From Hermatobates lingyangjiaoensis (lineage: Eukaryota; Arthropoda; Insecta; Hemiptera; Hermatobatidae), in assembly GCA_026182355.1 (NCBI GenBank), contig JAPFBL010000235.1, positions 922,001-986,000 of the forward strand: a stretch of 64,000 nt of DNA, read 5' to 3'. The notes beneath the pieces were generated by a model. That model was not told where the DNA came from. It ran no database searches and was given only the letters and a program-made list of their open reading frames with translations. A program made the position numbers and the translations under genes. Shown one piece after another: positions 35,661 to 45,786 of the stretch. Each line of letters opens with the position of its first letter. The stretch's first letter is position 1.

Positions 35661-35818
35661 AGTCATACTTCTTCATACGAAATTAATTCATTCTGGAAGC
35701 GGTTTCATAAGATGAATCACTAATTAAATGTAAATAGTCGAATGAGTTTCAAGCGCCCAATATCCACCCCAAAATATACTTGATAAGTTAAAATGGCCAA
35801 TATACAAATATATATAAT

Positions 35819-35960
35819 AACGATCAAACCACCATATGAAATGGGAAAACATGACTAAGATCTTTCAACCGTAACAAGAGGTCTTCGTCAGAGTCAAAAA
35901 CCCAACTAGTTTTTGTGGTTTGATCATCGATTGTTATTTCACTTGATTAAGTAAAGTCTT
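35819..35960 (-). mobile_element. PLE half element (AGATCT family)
   Basis: One full arm (35822-35907) carries a hammerhead on the minus strand. It is followed at once by the outer tail of a mirrored arm (TTTTTGTGGTTTGATCATCG and onward), so the second arm has lost its middle. A TA tract lies at 35806-35817. Confidence 0.75.
35857..35891 (-). ncRNA. PLE hammerhead motif (AGATCT family)
   Basis: Minus strand: CTGACGA, extra A, stem II GACC…CGGTT, GAA, palindromic AGATCT, T. Stem I is present as GACT before the core, which can pair with AGTC after the cleavage position (here AGTCATG). Confidence 0.8.
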
Positions 35961-35989
35961 TTTAAATTCATGCATTTTTTCATTACCAC

Positions 35990-36229
35990 ATATTATATAT
36001 GTATATTGGACAAACGGGAAGGACCCTAAAATTAAGATATAAAGAACACATTAAAGATTATCTAAATAACATAAATAAATCTAATTATGCTAACCACCTA
36101 ACTGAATATGGACATGAACCGGGCAGTATAGAAAATTCAATGACCTTAATAAAAACAGGACAAAAAGGAAAAAGACTAAACGTAAATAAAGAATTAGAGA
36201 TATTTAAAAATAAAGAATCGGTAAGCTAA
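35990..36229 (+). pseudogene. PLE GIY-YIG endonuclease, C-terminal fragment
   Basis: The frame reads MYIGQTGRTLKLRYKEH, NYANHLTEYGHE and VNKELEIFKNKE. These are the GIY-YIG nuclease signature: YIGQTGR with the Arg helix, the A.HL...GHE block and the catalytic Glu helix. PLEs carry this domain at the C-terminus after the reverse transcriptase. The GIY strand lies before the Met in A+T-rich sequence. About 77 codons end in TAA; a short second frame (MNNKSPKHTLFKPLKKLKRR) may be the frameshifted end. The RT domain is missing, and the fragment begins next to TATATATG, so it is truncated at a TA-rich point. Confidence 0.8.
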
Positions 36230-36482
36230 TAAATGAACAATAAATCACCAAAGCATACACTATTTAAACCGTTAAAGAAATTGAAGCGACGACTTGACAG
36301 AATTGACAATGACGAAAATAATAGAAAAGAATTAAACTAATAATAATAATTAAATAAAATAAAATAAAATAAAATAAAAGTAAAGTCAAAATAATTAAAT
36401 ATTAAAATCTAGGCAGCATTGGAAGTAGGTAGGTTATATAAACAGAAAGTAGGACTCCGTAGTTCTAGTTGATCAGATCTTG

Positions 36483-36508
36483 TTGAAGATGTACGCCCGA
36501 AACCGTCT
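36483..36508 (+). ncRNA. PLE hammerhead relic downstream of endonuclease (ACCGGT family)
   Basis: TTGAAGA, T, short stem II ending CGCCC, GAA, ACCGTC. Homologous to the complete pair at 46387-46477, including the downstream CTTCAGCAGCAG. It lies about 250 bases after the endonuclease stop, the position expected of a PLE 3' terminal ribozyme. Confidence 0.65.
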
Positions 36509-37648
36509 TAAGAACTTCAGCAGCAGTGTACGAGTAAGACGATTACTATAATTTTAATATTAAAGTCTTTTTACATGTAATAACGAATAGAATAAGTGTT
36601 ATATTCGTACATAAAATTGTAATAAGCATAGAGATAAATTATAAAACTAAATAATAATAATAAGTAATAATATGTACAGTAATTTATCTTTGGATTTGAG
36701 GGACTTGTTGAGTAAATAGAAGGGTATGGTGGAGATTTTACAAACGTTTCGTCCTCTGTACAAAAACTTTCCCTCCTCCTTTGTGCAAAGGGTACACGTA
36801 TGCACTATATGAACAGACGTAGTAGAATCGAGTTGTTCACCTCCGAGTGGTCCACCTTGGGCGTCACCATGTGTTCATGGGACGGCTAAAGGGCAAATCG
36901 TACAAAAGCAACCTGACTTGATTTAGAAGCGATATGACTTAATGGCTCAGGCTCGCATAAAGGTCAACACAGGTATATGAACAGATGTGCACAACTTTCT
37001 ATAGATAAAATATAAGCTTTTTCTATGGATAAGAGAAGTCTCTTTTTGTCATAAGTATTATTAATATATTCATCGTGAGCATATTGAAAAACAAAAACAG
37101 ACGTAAACTTGAGAAATAAAGAACTTTCCCTCATAAGCATCGTTAGTATTTTTCTTTGAGACCATATTGAAAATATTCACGTAAACTCGAATGAGCACAA
37201 CTCGTAAATGCTTTCAACTGAAGTGGCATATGATTTAGTTTGAATGAGATGCTTAAGAAGACATAGCTGTATCTCCTAGCCAATGGGAAATAGCTAAAAG
37301 GAAGAGATAAGATCTTTATTGTCTGAGGAAATGCCCAGATTATACTGAAAGGTAGGTATTACTCGTAGTCAATGCAATAACAATTAGATAGAATCACTCC
37401 CAATGAAGATAAATCTTAGCTAAAATTAGATAAAAATCCCAAAATTCGGGAAAATGGCAAAAAAAAAACTATATATTTTAGAGGTATGTTTTCATCTGAG
37501 AGCTGAGGAAACAAGGGCGCACTTTGATAATTTGGGCTTTCGTAAGATGAAACAAAGTTAGTAAGATGAGGCACACTCTTTTTAGAAGAACCTTTTGTAA
37601 AATGAAAATTCTGTTAGGAGCAGCTTTTGTATGAAGAAGCACCACTCC

Positions 37649-38624
37649 CTTGGATTTAAACAAGAGAGTTTTCATTTATTGTAAACAAAATTTGAGTTTT
37701 CATTTATTGTAAACAAACATTGAGTTTACATTTATTATTTGTTTATGTAGACGTACCAACTATTATGCATAACTCATACAATATAAACAAATCATCACAT
37801 TAAGTGTGAGTAAAATAAACAATCAATGCTTATGAAATTCAAATAGACAAAATATGACAAAAGCCAGAGGTTTAGTAAGATTTTGCTCCTACCTCAACTT
37901 TTTTTTTTTTTTCCCCAACCCTGCATCAGGACTGTATATTTAGAATGTGTTCCCTTATCAATTACACATTTATCACAACTTTATATCTTATATCTAATTA
38001 TATACAATATGTATCTTATTAATTATAGGGAATATATCAATAATCAAGTAAGAATTTTACAAGTTGTACATATCTAAGTCTATATTATTCAGTAGTTTCT
38101 GGAATTTTCCATAGTGCCATACCTCAACTTAAACATCTTTCTGATTCTGATATACAATAATAATTACCAAGATACTGTATTGATAATGAAATAAAGCACG
38201 TATTCGCATAATAAAAGAAATACAACCCGAATCATCAGATTATACTTCCTCTATAACAAGTTGTGTGTACAAGAACATTATGCAGAAGTTCCAGAATAAG
38301 CAAATTATTGTTTCTTGATGAAATAACCTGTACTTCATGAGGTTTTCAAGTCGTTTTACTTCTGTTTTAGGCATTTAGAACAAATTTGTTTAGAAAATAG
38401 TCAGAAGGTCTGTACTTCTGGATGGTGCTTGTATTTATATCCAAAGCAAAATCCCAATAATGAGCACTATCATTCAGTATTATACAAAAAGTATTAATGT
38501 CATGAAGATTTATATTATCAATAAATGAAGTTAAATTACATTTTTTTTGTTTTACAGTTTAGAATATGGATGAAAAATAGAAATTAGTTTGCTTATCTAA
38601 CCACTGATAATAGTCAATTCGATT
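37649..38624. other. A+T-rich DNA, nothing recognised
   Basis: A short near-repeat of TTTTCATTTATTGTAAACAA occurs twice at about 37668-37717. No gene is seen. Confidence 0.5.
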
Positions 38625-38813
38625 ATTCTGAGGTAAAATGCATAAACAAACAAAAATCTACACCCAAATGAAGTTTATTCAACAACAACAACGCGTTTCA
38701 AACACTTTGTGTTCATCATCAGGAAGACAAAGTGTTTCAAATGCTTTGTTGTTGTTGAATAAAACTTCATTTGTGTGGAGACTTTTCTTTGTTTATCCAT
38801 TTTACCTCAGAAT
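38625..38813. mobile_element. PLE inverted duplication, ATTCTGAGG-ended
   Basis: Arms begin ATTCTGAGGTAAAATG and end in its reverse complement. The element is closely related to 58709-58898. The left arm holds an intact minus-strand hammerhead; the right arm has only a deleted copy (GGAAGACAAAGTGTTTCAAA). The flank ACCATACAATTACGGATTGC echoes the outer flank of the GTAGGG-ended family. Confidence 0.85.
38690..38722 (-). ncRNA. Intact PLE hammerhead motif (ACGCGT family)
   Basis: Minus strand: CTGATGA, extra T, stem II GAACAC/GTGTTT (one G·T wobble), GAA, palindromic ACGCGT, T. Confidence 0.8.
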
Positions 38814-39179
38814 TAGTAAATACCATACAATTACGGATTGCACAACCAATGATTTCAATTCGATTACTTGGTGGATATGGTTAGAAGTACAACAGGCATT
38901 GATTTACAAAATGAAATATTCAGTTACTTTCCATGCCTCGTTTATCTGAACCTTCAAATGGATATTCATTATTTAATTTCATTTTGTCTACAGTTTATTC
39001 TTTGTATTTATACCTTTCAGTATCTTTACTGAACTGTATCATTTGATGACCTTAAAGATGTTTTCAAAGGTCATCAAATGTGTTGTAAGGAATAATGAAA
39101 GATTTGATTTGATTTTTAAATTATTCAATAGTTTTCTTTTATTTATTTAGTTTTGTTATTATTTATCTTCCTCTATGTT
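38814..39179. other. A+T-rich DNA, nothing recognised
   Basis: A short hairpin lies at about 39045-39075 (TGATGACCTT / AAGGTCATCA). No gene is seen. Confidence 0.5.
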
Positions 39180-39690
39180 CACTCTATAAGTTGGCAGCAC
39201 TGTTTGAGTGCATCATCAATCAGACTTCACTTCAGTCATTACTTGTCTTCAGAACAACTCACATCTTTCTACCTCATCACTATCCATTCGAAATTTAGTA
39301 ATGGGGTTTTGGTAGAGTCTTAAATGTGGGTACTTCTTTGAATTTAGTTCATGAAATTATTTTATTTAATTCTATATCAATGTCTATAAACAAATAAAGT
39401 ATAACTTTTGAAGAAGAATAACAAAAGGGAAAAATAATTTAAAGGAATCTTTATAAATATAAAACTTTAGTGACAAAATTCAGATAAATAAACATGAATT
39501 CACTACTATAAAGTTGGCAGCACTAAGTATATGAGTGCATCAGTCAATCAGACATAACACTTCTGTCATACTACTTGTCGTTCAGGTTGATACACTGATT
39601 TTCTATCTTTCTACTGTCATTCACTTGATTATCATTCGAATTTAATTTATTAATGGTTTTTGTAGTTTTATAGTTTGGGTCTTCTTAATT
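39180..39690 (+). repeat. Diverged direct repeat of ~170 bp
   Basis: 39183-39345 and 39508-39690 share GTTGGCAGCACT, GAGTGCATCA, CAATCAGAC, ATTCGAA and TAATGG.TTT in the same order. They are separated by about 160 bases of unrelated DNA. The family is unknown. Confidence 0.65.
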
Positions 39691-39725
39691 TTGTATTTAT
39701 AAAAATTCACTTTTTATTAATTACT

Positions 39726-39933
39726 GTAGTAAAAAGCTAATAAATGGTCTCGACAATATAAAAATTTTAAGAGTATAAAACGAAGCGTTTCGAAAAAGTA
39801 GTGTCTAGATAATGAATCTGTGTACAACTACCCTTAGTTAATGCCTGAGGAAGAACATTATGTGTTCAAAACGTGTTGTTTATACCATTAAATTTTTACA
39901 TGTAGAGACCATTTCATTAGCTTTTTATCCTAC
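39726..39933. mobile_element. PLE inverted duplication, GTAGGG-ended, third copy
   Basis: Ends GTAGTAAAAAGCTAAT / ATTAGCTTTTTATCCTAC. The plus hammerhead at 39845-39877 keeps CTGAGGA and stem II, but GAA is AAA (G12 lost). The left arm is internally deleted. The right flank TACAATGAGTAAATAC, with GATTGCACTACATTAG, is the family flank. Confidence 0.8.
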
Positions 39934-40742
39934 AATGAGTAAATACACATAATAAGTGATTGCACTACATTAGAGTTTTTATTATTATTTTTTCTCCCAT
40001 TGTTATTCTTCTTCAACTATTTCTATTAGTTTTTGTTGTGGCCAACCTGCACTTATTTCATGAAGCTGTCACATGAGCTTTCGTCTTCTCACCGTTCAAA
40101 GTTTTTTTCCTCAAAACGACCGTTAAAAGAATTGAAATATTGAATTTGGGTCTAGTATCGGTTTTTCAATCCTGTTTCTTTAAGTTGTTAAAGAGTATTA
40201 TCCGTTCGGATTTGATTTAATTTGAATTTATATTTATAAATACATATAAAAGGGGAAAAAAGTAATACTCTTTTGAATGATGACGAAATAAATATGTTTT
40301 GATATTAACAGTAGTATTATGAAGGGTTCGATAAATCTCAACAGAGATTCTATTGGAAACTAAAAACGGAAGCTAATAGGGTTGGATTTCTGTGAGTAAA
40401 GATATGTTTCCAGAGACAGCTGTCAGATTTTCTTCGGCCAAATATCTCTCAAGCGTTCCAACTACTAATGAGAGCCCTTCATTAGAAAACGTCAGAAGCT
40501 GTGTACTTGACATCCACATTTTCATTTCAGTCCTATGGTATTTTTGAAGGATTACAGACTTTATTGAACATTGTTACAAATTCTTCGATATTAAATCACT
40601 AACTAATTAATATCAAAAAAAAAAGAAATGTAATTTATTGCATGGGTGAAAATTGTTAATAATTTTTTTTAGGTTTAAATATAAACCTGTATTCAATCTT
40701 CTATAATAATAATAATAAAAATAATACTATTTTTATATTGTT
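39934..40742. other. Unassigned DNA
   Basis: After the family flank (to about 39978) no gene or repeat is recognised. Confidence 0.45.
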
Positions 40743-41040
40743 TAAACCGATCCTCTAGAGGGTGATAACGTTAGCTTTCGTTTGATCGGTGATTCTACAG
40801 ATTGTACACTACGAGTAGTAAATTTTGTCTAACTCAAGTGCATTTCGAGTAGGGATCTTTAACGAGTATGTGACATTGTACAGGCTCGGGACCGACGGCT
40901 TATCGTCGTCTCCGAGGGAAGACGTACTAAGGTTTATTCACCTCCTGTGTGAATAAATCGGGGGCCAGGTGGGGATCGAACCCCGGACTACTAGCCCAGA
41001 GGCGAGTACGTAAAACACTGAACTAACCTCCTCCCCACCC
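40743..41040 (-). mobile_element. tRNA-derived SINE, copy 4, best preserved
   Basis: On the minus strand the head gives GGTTAGTTCAGTG (A box) and GGGGTTCGATCCCC (B box). It is followed by the family body with CGATTTATTCACACAGGAGG and CCCTACTCGAAATGCACTTG. At its tail a block GAGGATCGGTTTAAAC is shared with copy 7 at 59821. The B box matches the polymerase III consensus well. Confidence 0.85.
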
Positions 41041-41227
41041 TTAATAATAATAAGTATAATACCAATTTTACTTAATATAACTATTTCTTGTAATATTTGA
41101 ATACATTATGTCGAGAATATTATATTAGTTATTCGAACCTATTTTGAAACGGCTGTGAACATGACGTGTTTATTTGCAAAAAATAATTTTAAAGAAATAA
41201 AAATGTTTAAGAAACTAAAGTGTTATT
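41041..41227. other. A+T-rich DNA, nothing recognised
   Basis: No feature was recognised. Confidence 0.4.
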
Positions 41228-41450
41228 AGAATTAGTAATAATACAATCCGTCATACCTCGTAAAGTCTCAGAAAATTAACTACACAGACAATACTGATTC
41301 CACAATGTAGATGACATATATAGGTAGGTTATAGGAAAATAACATTCACAGTCAGTTAGGTGCTCTTGAAGATAGGATCCAGACGGACCCGAAACCGGTC
41401 AAGATTTTCTGAGCTTTACGAGATTAGGATGTATATTACTAATTCTAATA
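41228..41450. mobile_element. PLE inverted duplication, ACCGGT family, asymmetric
   Basis: Outer arms GAATTAGTAATAATACA and CTCGTAAAG.CTCAGAAAAT pair across the unit. Only the right arm has a hammerhead (41366-41400): TTGAAGA, T, then stem II GGATCC/GGACCC (with one mismatch and an extra A), GAA, palindromic ACCGGT, C. TTACTAACCTCAGTGG just outside recurs at 63126, another member of this family. Confidence 0.7.
41366..41400 (+). ncRNA. PLE hammerhead motif (ACCGGT family)
   Basis: The C3 position of the core is T and an extra A lies before stem II. GAA and the 6-base palindrome are intact. It is possibly weak. Confidence 0.65.
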
Positions 41451-41544
41451 TTACTAACCTCAGTGGAACTAACCGATTAACTATATTAAAGTGATACTGT
41501 TTAACATTAGATTGAAATACTTTATTTTAGAATGGTTCATCTTA

Positions 41545-41850
41545 GAACGGTCTTACAGGGTAACCCACATAGGCCGAACATTCGCCCTGTGTGATACCAC
41601 TCCACGAACATTCTACATCTGAAATCCTAAATATTGTTTAACTCAAGTGTACATAGAGTAAGGATCTTTTACGAGTACCTCATATCGTACAGGCTTGTTA
41701 CCGACAGCTTAACACCTCTACGGGAAACAAGGTGCTCAGATTTATTCACCTTCCTGGTGAATAAATCCAAGGCTTTAGTGGGCACTGAACCCCAGACCCA
41801 CCAATTCAAAAACCGGCACATTAACCACTCAGCTATCATAGACCTCCATA
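41545..41850 (-). mobile_element. tRNA-derived SINE, copy 5 (in duplication unit 1)
   Basis: Minus-strand SINE with a degraded B box (GGGGTTCAGTGCCCAC) and the family words ACTCAAGTGTACATAGAGTA and ATTTATTCACC. It was present before the tandem duplication, because unit 2 has it at the same place. Confidence 0.8.
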
Positions 41851-42442
41851 CTTAGATAAAAATAGTTAGAAATAAACCCTAATCAAATAGATGTGATTTA
41901 TTTTAGAAATCTGTGAAAAGAGAATCATTAACCTGTATCCACAAGTTGTGCAATTAGTTACTATGTGCTTTATATATTATCTAGATAAATAATAAAGAAA
42001 ATGATTAATATATAATAAAACATATATATAATTATAGGCAGTTAATATTCTTTAAAAAAACTCTTTTACAGACTTGTGTCCTTTATTTTTCTTTCCAATT
42101 AAAAAACTAAGGGAATATTTAGGCATATAAAAATTATTAAATGATGAAGACAAACATTAAGGCATTCCAGAATCCAGCAACCTGTTAATTGAAGCATATC
42201 AGAAGTGGGATAGTGAGCTTTACCAGAAGGTAAGAGAAATTATTGACCATGTTAAATCCAGAACAAAACCATTAATATAGATAATTTAAAAAATTGAGAA
42301 ATTCTAAAGTATATCCAACCTAGACGGTTGTTTACTTAAAGGGTTGGCAAAATTGGGAACTATGGAATAACCATTAATAATTTAAAGTGTTACTGTTTAA
42401 CATTAGATTGAAATACTTTATTTTAAAATGGTTCATCTTAGA

Positions 42443-42462
42443 TTAGGTTAGGTTAGGTTAGG
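42443..42462 (+). repeat. (TTAGG)4 array
   Basis: Four exact TTAGG units followed by TTGGAGGG. TTAGG is the usual arthropod telomere unit, but a four-copy internal array can arise by slippage. The matching place in unit 1 (41544) has no array. Confidence 0.9.
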
Positions 42463-42469
42463 TTGGAGG

Positions 42470-42775
42470 GACAGTCTTACAGGGTAACCCACATAGGCCG
42501 AACATTCGCCCTGTGTGATACCACTTCACGAACATTCTACATCTGAAATCCTAAATTTTGCCTAACTCAAGTGTACATAGAGTAAGGATCTTTTACGAGT
42601 ACCTCACATCGTACAGGCTTGATAACGACAGCTTAACACCTCTACGGGAAACAAGGTGCTCAGATTTATTCACCTCCCTGGTGAATAGATCCAAGGCTAT
42701 AGTGGGCACTGAACCCCAGACCTACCAGTTCAAAAACCAGCACATTAACCACTCAGCTATCATAGCCCTCCTGAT
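42470..42775 (-). mobile_element. tRNA-derived SINE, copy 6 (in duplication unit 2)
   Basis: Duplicate of copy 5, nearly identical over the whole body. Short protein frames here (42558-42794, and 41634-41855 in copy 5) are SINE artefacts. Confidence 0.8.
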
Positions 42776-43293
42776 CTTAGATAAAAATAGTTAGAAATAA
42801 ACCCTAATCAAATAGATGTGATTTATTTTAGAAATCTGTGTAAAAGAGAATCATTAACTGTATCCACAAGTTGTGCAATTAGTTACTATGTGCTTTATAT
42901 ATTATCTAGATAAATAATAAAGCTATAAATATAATATATAATAAAAATATATATAAATAAAAGTAAGTTTATTTAATAAAAAAAAAAATTTTGAACATGT
43001 GTGTTCTTATCTTAGCATTTTTTTTAAAAAGAATAGTTATAGCATATTAAAAACTTATTAAATGATGAAGACAAACATTTAAATTTTGAATTCAGAATAG
43101 ACAATCCTGTTAATTGAAGCATATCAGAAGTGGGATAGTGAGCTTTACCAGGAAGGTAAGAGAAATTATTGACCATGTTTCAAATCCCAGAACAAAACCA
43201 TTAATATAGATATAAATTATAATTGAGAAATTCTAAAGTATATCCATAACTAACAGACTGTGGTTTACTTAAAGGGTTGGCAAAATTGGGAAG

Positions 43294-44310
43294 ATATACG
43301 AATATGGTCATGAAGAAAGGTTCAAATTAGGTCTTAATACTCGTACATCTGTTGAACTCGCAAGCAACAGTACATGCTCTTTAAAATATCAATATTTATG
43401 TAAAATAACATTAGTTTCAAAGGTGTGGTTACTAAAAAAATAAAACTAAGTAGAACTATGCACATCATTAAGGTAAAGAGTAAAAAAATAAATAGAATTA
43501 AAGCAATAAAAGGAAGCGAGTGAAAAGGAAACAGTGTCAAGTAAAAGAGATTACAGTCGCCGGAACGAGTAGTAACTGCAAAGACGGTTACAACATTGCT
43601 GTTTAAGCACTGAACAGTATCATCAAGAAAACAACCCAAAAAGGACAACGTTTGAGAGTAGCCTTTGGATAAACAGTAATAGAAAAACACACAGTCTATA
43701 ATTTACGGTTTAACCGTCACCAGGAGGGAAGAGAATGACGGTATATAATATAATTTTAGTATATAAAATACATTAAACCCTGTATTAATAGTAGAATATA
43801 AAATATATTATATTGAATATATTATTATTTTTATTATTAACGTTTTATTCATACTTGTCCTTAATGTGAGTAAAAGAAATTTCTTTAAAATTTTGCTACT
43901 TTTTTTAACCTGAACACTTAAATTTTTCAGTTTTCCAATTAGTATTGCTTCTTAAACTATCAATTTATAGTGACTATATTCTTTTTAAGAAACTTTGAGA
44001 ATTTTACCATAAATTGAGAAAATAATAACCAAATTTTAAAGCTCTTTCATTCACATCAAGGACAAGTAGAAACTCCTACATGCAGTTATTCAGTCTGTAG
44101 ACATCTCATGCCAACATATCAAACAACAACTTATCTTAAACTTAATGATAAACAACCCCCATTGTCTTAACTTTGCTTATATAAACGAGAAAATTCATTA
44201 AAGGTGTTTTCCATATCCTGATGATTAATGTGGATCATTCGAGTTATGGCGAATATGGGGAATATACTTTACTCTGTAAACAAAATGACGAGAGTGCTGT
44301 TTAAGAAAAT
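43294..44310. other. A+T-rich DNA with one decayed hammerhead relic
   Basis: 43700-43723 (minus) resembles the AATT-family hammerhead (CTGGTGA, GGTT/AACC, TAA, ATT), with core damage at three places. A 118-residue hydrophobic minus frame (43334-43690) has no known motif and is not called. Confidence 0.5.
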
Positions 44311-44312
44311 AC

Positions 44313-44380
44313 ACACACACACACACTTTTTTGAACATGAAGAACAGACTAAGTCCCGATAAACTTTAGTTTGTATATAT

Positions 44381-44425
<45 letters not shown>
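44313..44425. repeat. CA and TA microsatellites
   Basis: (CA)n at 44311-44326 and 44380-44392, then (TA)n at 44393-44425, directly touching the next inverted repeat. Confidence 0.9.
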
Positions 44426-44428
<3 letters not shown>

Positions 44429-44479
44429 CAATATAAACAAAGAAACATAGAGAAATCAAAAGAACACACTTACAGTCTC

Positions 44480-44505
44480 TAATTTTCGGTTTGAACCGTC
44501 TTCAG
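44480..44505 (-). ncRNA. Intact PLE hammerhead motif (AATT family)
   Basis: Minus strand: CTGAAGA, extra C, stem II GGT/ACC with loop TCAA (extendable), GAA, palindromic AATT, A. Stem I: TCTC before the core pairs with GAGA after the cleavage position. Confidence 0.82.
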
Positions 44506-44576
44506 GAGAGATAAGAGAGGGAAACCAAGCGCACTGGTTCAGAGACGGTGCGCTTGGTTTCCCTCTCTTATCTCTC

Positions 44577-44602
44577 CTGAAGACGGTTCAAACCGAAAAT
44601 TA
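44577..44602 (+). ncRNA. Intact PLE hammerhead motif (AATT family)
   Basis: Exact mirror of the copy at 44480-44505, including the TCTC/GAGA stem I. Confidence 0.82.
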
Positions 44603-44695
44603 GAGACTGTAAGTGTGTTCTTTTGATTTCTCTATGTTTCTTTGTTTATATTGAACTATATTTGTCCGTTTTAGATCGTATTTCCAACGAAAAAA

Positions 44696-44697
<2 letters not shown>

Positions 44698-44729
<32 letters not shown>

Positions 44730-45010
44730 TACGTTCAAACAACTATAAGAACAACAGTAAGAAATGAGAAAAAAGACCAAGATCATTCTACGGTAACAAG
44801 CGGTCTTCGTCAGAGTCAAATCCCAATTGATTTGGTATCAATCCCAAATTGGAGTTCAAACATTATAAATATTACAAATGAACTACAATGAATTTCAACT
44901 ACAATGAATTTCAAATAAACGATTTTCGTTGAGACGCTGAAAGATCTTAGACTTTTTTCTCATATCTTATTGGGTTTTAAACATTGATTCTTATTTCACG
45001 TGTTTATTCT
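44698..45010. mobile_element. TA tract plus decayed AGATCT-family inverted repeat
   Basis: (TA)n at 44698-44731 is followed by a minus-strand arm with a hammerhead at 44779-44813 (CTGACGA, GACCG intact, but the GAA-AGATCT region reads AGAATGATCTT). The plus arm near 44918-44950 keeps only GCTGAAAGATCTTAG. About 70 unrelated bases, including a duplicated CTACAATGAATTTCAA, sit in the middle. Confidence 0.7.
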
Positions 45011-45026
45011 GAAATCATACTTCTTC

Positions 45027-45050
45027 CTGATGATCGCGTGTCGAAATATT
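45027..45050 (+). ncRNA. Decayed PLE hammerhead (ATAT family)
   Basis: CTGATGA, T, shortened stem II CGCG region, TC, GAA, palindromic ATAT, T. The downstream TTCTGTGTTATTTTCTTG resembles the tail of the copies at 48838 and 54940. Confidence 0.6.
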
Positions 45051-45249
45051 GAATTGAGTACTGGAGTGATTTTCTGTGTTATTTTCTTGTGCTAATGTGT
45101 ATATAAAACAGTTTCTGTTATCCTTATGAAAGATTAAATTTGGCGAAGTCCTGTTTCGATTAACATTTAATAGAAAAAAATTGCTTTATCAAATATCTTA
45201 CTCAGATGATCGTGAATGGATAAAATCACGTTTGCTTTAATTAAATTTT

Positions 45250-45385
45250 ATATATATATATATATTTAAGCTCAAAAACGAAGAAAAGCCACACTTACAA
45301 ACTCAAATTTTCGGATGATCCGTCTTCAGGAGAAAAGAGAATGGACGACCAAGCACGCTGGAATACAACGACAGGAAACCCGTTG
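45250..45385 (-). mobile_element. PLE terminal segment next to a TA tract (AATT family)
   Basis: (TA)n at 45250-45265, then the family leader (minus strand TTTGTAAGTGTGGCTTTTCT), a hammerhead, and GCGTGCTTGGTCGTCC. One arm only. Frames on both strands here are artefacts of this element. Confidence 0.8.
45305..45329 (-). ncRNA. Intact PLE hammerhead motif (AATT family)
   Basis: Minus strand: CTGAAGA, extra C, stem II GGA/TCC with loop TCA, GAA, palindromic AATT, T. Stem I: CTC before pairs with GAG after. Confidence 0.8.
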
Positions 45386-45537
45386 TGTCTCTTTCTCTGT
45401 GTGTTGCTTTTCTTCGTTTTTGAGCTGATTTGCGTCCAGTTTGGATCGTTTTTTTCGAATTTTGAGTGCTCTATATATATACATTTCAAAGTAAACTATA
45501 GGCACACAGTAAATAAAAAAACCGACTTACAATCTCT

Positions 45538-45561
45538 AATTTTTGGTTCAAATTTCATCAG
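45538..45561 (-). ncRNA. Decayed PLE hammerhead (AATT family)
   Basis: Minus strand CTGATGA is kept, but stem II is damaged and GAA is lost (CCAAAAATTAGAG). The leader words TTGTAAGTCGG and ACTGTGTGCC follow. Confidence 0.55.
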
Positions 45562-45720
45562 GAGAGAAGAGATAGGGACACCAAGAACATTTGCGAAGCG
45601 ACGATTGGTCTCCAACCAACGTTTCTTTTCCTTTATGGATCGTTTTGTTGATGATAATAACAAAAAGTAATAGCCCAAAAACAAAGTGAAAACATAACTG
45701 AAGGCATAAAGACTCTTTAC

Positions 45721-45746
45721 TATATTTCGACTGTAGTCGTCATCAG
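45721..45746 (-). ncRNA. Intact PLE hammerhead motif (ATAT family)
   Basis: Minus strand: CTGATGA, extra C, stem II GAC/GTC with loop TACA, GAA, palindromic ATAT, A. A CTTCTTC stretch precedes it. No inverted partner is seen. Confidence 0.75.
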
Positions 45747-45786
45747 GAAGAAGTACTTCTCTGAGCGGCCGCGGCTGACTGAGCAT

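Larger units (their letters stand above)
35661..37648. mobile_element. Candidate ~2-kb DNA transposon with nested PLE pieces
   Basis: The left end reads AGTCATACTTCTTCATACGA. The reverse complement of the right end reads GAGTGGTGCTTCTTCATACA. Subterminal sequence on the right (37473-37648) is homologous to the element end at 1641-1819. Inside lie unrelated PLE fragments (35819-35960, 35990-36230, 36483-36508). Either this is one host transposon hit by PLEs, or it is two unrelated termini. Confidence 0.4.
41486..43293 (+). repeat. Tandem duplication, two ~900-bp units
   Basis: Unit 1 (41486-42381) and unit 2 (42382-about 43293) start with TTAAAGTG.TACTGTTTAA. They run in parallel through a SINE copy, AATAAACCCTAATCAAATAG, AGTGGGATAGTGAGCTTTAC and AAAGGGTTGGCAAAATTGGG. 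The offset at the start is 896 bases. The main differences are a TTAGG array in unit 2 only and small indels. No coding sequence is recognised inside. Confidence 0.93.
44422..44660. mobile_element. Perfect 113-bp head-to-head PLE inverted duplication
   Basis: Bases 44422-44534 are the exact reverse complement of 44548-44660, with a 13-base spacer. Both arms carry an intact AATT-family hammerhead pointing outward and the family leader (TAAGTGTGTTCTTTTGATTT). A TA tract touches the left end. Perfect identity means the duplication is young or kept uniform by gene conversion. Confidence 0.93.

Noticed and set aside
36744..36775. Minus-strand GAC-GAA-ACGT-T as a hammerhead
   Set aside because: The 3' half fits the ACGT family but no CTGANGA precedes the weak, wobble-rich stem II.
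39180..39690. Pair of solo LTRs
   Set aside because: The direct repeats are diverged, lack TG…CA ends and enclose only about 160 bases.
42443..42462. True telomeric repeat
   Set aside because: Only four units inside a SINE-bearing duplication.
43334..43690. 118-residue hydrophobic minus-strand frame
   Set aside because: No recognisable domain; hydrophobic content is expected from T-rich minus-strand DNA; it starts at the border of the tandem duplication.
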